Source of the DNA: Pleodorina starrii
Taxonomy: Eukaryota; Chlorophyta; Chlorophyceae; Chlamydomonadales; Volvocaceae
Length of the DNA stretch: 64,000 bases
Assembly (NCBI GenBank): GCA_030267565.1
Contig: BRXU01000038.1
Coordinates: forward strand, 434,001-498,000
Reading direction: 5' to 3'
The notes under the pieces are model-generated. The model was given only the letters and a program-made list of their open reading frames with translations. It searched no databases and was not told the DNA's origin. Of this stretch, positions 60,895 through 64,000 are shown one piece after another. Position numbers and translations under genes: made by a program. The stretch's first letter is position 1; each line of letters begins with the position of its first letter.

Positions 60895-62990
60895 TTAAAA
60901 CACGTCGGGGTTGCGCGGCTCGCCGAGCACTCCCGAGTTGGTCGCCTTTTGCAGGTGCAGCGTCAGCGAGTAGTTGCTGACCTGCAGAGTGCGGACCTGC
61001 AAGGGAGGGCAGGATGGAGAGGAAGGGGTTCGGAAGGAAGTTCGGAAGGAAGCGGAAGCAGAAGCGGGAAAGGAAGGGGTTCGGGGTTCGGATTGGACGC
61101 GGGACTCTCGCTTCTCCCTTCCCTCACATCAAGAGAAAAAAGGAAAGGAGAGCGAGCGCGAGTCATCGCCCGCAAGCTTGCGGAGACCGGACGACAACCA
61201 CCTCCGCCAACACTGAGGACATCCCTAAAACCCAAATCCCCCAACCCTCCAAAAAACCAAATCCGCCAACCCTCCACCCTCCGCTCCCCCTCTACCCCTC
61301 CCCACCCCCTCACCTGCTCCTGATACTGCGCCAAAAGCGCCTTAAGCTGCCCCACCTCCGCCTCCTGCGCCGCGCGCTCCTGAAGCTGTCGGTGCTGGAT
61401 CTGAACAGCCTTCTTGAGTACGGCATTCTCCTCCGCCAGCTTGGCGGCGCGGGCCGCCAGGCCGGCGGCCGACGCGCCGCCGCTGCCGCCGGCAGCGGCC
61501 GCATCCGCGGCGCCAGCCTCCCCAGCCTGCAGCCCCGACACGTGGAGGCGAAATAAACCCCAACTTTATCAGTTGCAAAACGGACTCGGCAGGACGACAC
61601 CCTGGACGATACCCTGGACTCAGCAGGTCCATTTACCACCACACCACCGCCGCACAGCCGCGCGCACTCGTTCGGGCGTTGCGCCCCTAACCCACAACAA
61701 CCAAGCAAGAAGCCCCAAGCCCCGCCCCTCAAACCCCACCCGCGCCCCTCAAGAAGCCCCAAGCCCCGCCCCTCAAGCCCGACCCGCGCACCTGCTGCTG
61801 CTGCTTGACGAATCGCGCCACGAAAGCCTCAAACTGGCCCAGGAAGCCCACCGCCCGCTGTCGCGCGTCACCCATGTCCGAGGCGGCAGACATCTCCGCT
61901 ACGAGCAAGTCAACCCACTGCTCAGCCGTCATGGGGCCGCCGCTGGCGCCGGCGCCGGCGGTGCCGCGGGGGAGAGCCGCCGGGTCGGCGGCGGCGGCGG
62001 CGGTGCCGCCGCCGCTGCCACCGGCTGCTGCCCCCAGCAAGGCGGGCGTCCCCGGGAGGGCGGCGGGGTCCGCTACGGGAAGGGCCGGCGAGAGGGAGGT
62101 TAGGGACGAGGGAGGTGGGGTTATAGACGGAGGTGGGAGGGTTCATGAAGGGACGGAAGATGCAGGGGTATCAGGGTCTGGGGGAGATCACCAGCTGAAG
62201 GGGCGAGAGGGAGGTATGACTTGACGGTTGTTTTAGGGCCGACTGACCGACCGAACCTGCATTGCAGCCCTAGACGGCCTATCCGTGCATCGGTGGCACG
62301 TACTGAAAACATGTAGATCGCGATGCTTCTGCGCGCTTCCCACCCACGCGCGGCTGGAATGCCCTGGGCAGCGTGTTAAACTGGCTGGACCGCCAATGAC
62401 CGCCAAAGAACTCCAACGCCAGGAGGTGCACTGCTGCAGGCCCCGACCAACGTGAAGACCTCTGGGCAGCGCCTCGGCATCCGGTTTGGCGACGCGCGGC
62501 CCGGCAGCCACCCACCTGCGGTGCGGTGCAGTCCAGCGGGGGAAGCAGCCGGGGGCACCGAGGAGGAAGCTGCAGCTTGCGCGGCTGCCTCGACGGTCGT
62601 GTCCGCTGTCGCAGAAAGTCGGAGCTCGCCAAGACGCCGAATTGCGGCATCTATGTTACTCCCGCACTCCGAGAGAACGTTGGAGACAGTCTACGAGGTC
62701 CCGTGGGGAAAGATTTGACGTCAAGATTTAGCCCAAACGGCTCAGCTGCGCGAAATGTCGCCGCTTACCCGTTCATCCATGCCAGGGAACAAGGCCAGCA
62801 GTGCTGACAGCGTCGTCGGCGGCACAGCATGCAGGCCGCCGGCCGCAAACTGTACACACCGCGCAGATGCTGGACTGTAGTGCTGGCGGGACCGCTTGCC
62901 GCCAAGCTGCCGGTCGAAGCTGTCACCGGCTTCCCCCTCGTCAAAATGTCGTTTGGCCAGGACGGGTGAAGCGATTGAAATTACAGACAT
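60895..62990 (-). CDS. CUE-domain ubiquitin-binding protein with C-terminal coiled coil
   Basis: Minus-strand exons 62769-62990, 62516-62690, 61792-62027, 61314-61526 and 60895-60996 give 315 residues in phase. The N-terminus has a basic KRHF and GGKRSRQ region. A CUE domain (about 59-98) reads TLSALLALFPGMDERTVSNV then LSECGSNIDAAIRRLGELRL. After an Ala/Gly linker come TAEQWVDLLVAEMSAASDMG, then an Ala/Glu coiled coil (KLAEENAVLKKAVQIQHRQL). The last exon reads TLQVSNYSLTLHLQKATNSG and stops after NPDVF. This order matches plant proteins annotated as ubiquitin-system component Cue, whose role is unclear. The junction between exons 2 and 3 is the weak point: the acceptor at 62028 fits phase, but one at about 62090 has a better pyrimidine tract. 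Confidence 0.88.
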
Positions 62991-64000
62991 GACCTAGAGA
63001 AAGTTGTACTAGGCTTGAGAACCCAGCCTTCCCCTCTATTTATTTGCCTGAGCTCCAAGAGAACCCCAGCAGGAGCCTCCGAAAAAGAATAACGTTAGGC
63101 TGCCAACGCCAAAATTAAACCTGAACAAGGGCTTGCAGCGACTGTCTTCTGTGCTTGCGTGACAAACGTTACTGCTTAAAATTATATACCCTTGCCATAT
63201 AATGTGGCCTTGCCATAGCGTTTTACCCAGCCGCCCCGGGCCTGACGCTATTGCCCCTATCCTCGTACATGTACACCAGTGACGAGAAGCAAATGCCCGC
63301 TGTGACTCTACTATGAATATAACATAAGTAATGTGCATGCAAGGCTACACCATTCCACTGGTCATCCCTGAAGGCCACCTAACAGTCGCATGGGTCACGC
63401 ACGAAGTTTGCCAGCCGCGAAGTTGTCCACGCAGCACGCACGCTGTGCTTATGTGTCTCATCTTTCCATCTGCTTATGGATTGACATCTTTACCACATCG
63501 GAAGAGTTCCCTGTATGGAATTGACGGGATGTGGATTGACTGTGGCCGACTCTCCCTACAAACGGACGGGCTATGACGGGGGCCCTGACGGGCCGAAACA
63601 CAGCGCAGGGGCCGGCGCGCGGCTAAGTTCGTCTATCCCGCCGCGCGCGCCTCGCTCCCTCACTCACGCCAGCCGGGGCTCACTGGCAATCATGGCCCCT
63701 GGCCAAGCAAATTAGCGGCGCAGAAGACGCAAGCCTTGCTGGGTGAGAAGGAAAGCACACGAGAGGCGCACTGCACCTCGGTCCCTTCCTGGCCCTAATC
63801 CAGCCCGGCCTCAAAACCGCCTCCCATTACAGTACACCAGCTGGCCAGCCTACGGACTCGCACGCTCTCGTGAATTTAGTGAACAGAACACGCAACGCCG
63901 CCACGGCACTCTGGGACAGGGTTCAAAAGAAAGCCCCAAAACAAACCCAGATGAGGCAACCCCGACACGGTCCCGAAAGGGAGCCATCCCCGGGCTGAAC
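62991..64000. other. Upstream of the CUE gene, no gene recognised
   Basis: The left few hundred bases should hold the CUE gene promoter. Short open frames near 63331-63715 show no similarity. Confidence 0.4.

Noticed and set aside
60586..61323. 245-codon plus-strand open frame
   Set aside because: It overlaps the final exons of the CUE gene, which match a known plant family on the minus strand.

Overview
The window is nuclear DNA from a green alga of the volvocine (Chlamydomonas/Volvox) group. It carries a pherophorin, a cell-wall/extracellular-matrix glycoprotein family typical of these algae. Genes are GC-rich and cut by many short GT-AG introns, coding exons hold long Ala/Gly/Pro/Gln homopolymers, and several genes are followed by TGTAA, the usual volvocine polyadenylation signal. 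A plastid-targeted uL4 also points to a photosynthetic eukaryote. I cannot name the species. There are no bacterial operons, CRISPR arrays, rRNA genes or confident tRNA genes.

Layout. 1.3-4.7 kb (+): SnRK2-type kinase, five exons. 8.5-11.0 kb (-): secreted protein with four cysteine repeats, one per exon. 11.6-14.2 kb: TIR element, decayed GGATTAG arrays and a 38-bp tandem repeat. 16.7-20.0 kb (-): pherophorin with a long Ser/Pro rod. 22.4-23.1 kb: complete 712-bp miniature LTR retrotransposon with identical LTRs. 25.7-30.7 kb (-): 1158-residue low-complexity protein. 32.0-36.3 kb (-): protein with a chain of short conserved exons. 37.7-39.4 kb (+): plastid ribosomal protein uL4. 40.9-43.6 kb (+): ankyrin-like gene disrupted by a near-palindromic inverted duplication of about 740 bp per arm. 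46.6-50.2 kb (-): TPR/U-box ubiquitin ligase of the CHIP family. 50.5-52.4 kb (+): MIP18/CIA2-family Fe-S assembly factor, divergent from CHIP. 54.6-57.2 kb (-): nucleotide-sugar/triose-phosphate transporter family protein. 60.9-63.0 kb (-): CUE-domain ubiquitin-binding protein.

The genes are unrelated housekeeping, surface and signalling functions, as expected in a eukaryotic chromosome; two (CHIP, CUE) belong to the ubiquitin system. Exon models were made by hand by matching reading phase across GT-AG junctions. For most genes every junction keeps phase and the protein matches a known family, so boundaries should be good. The 3' end of the 32-36 kb gene, one junction of the CUE gene, and the ankyrin locus are less certain. 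The most unusual structures are the inverted duplication inside the ankyrin gene and the intact miniature LTR element.
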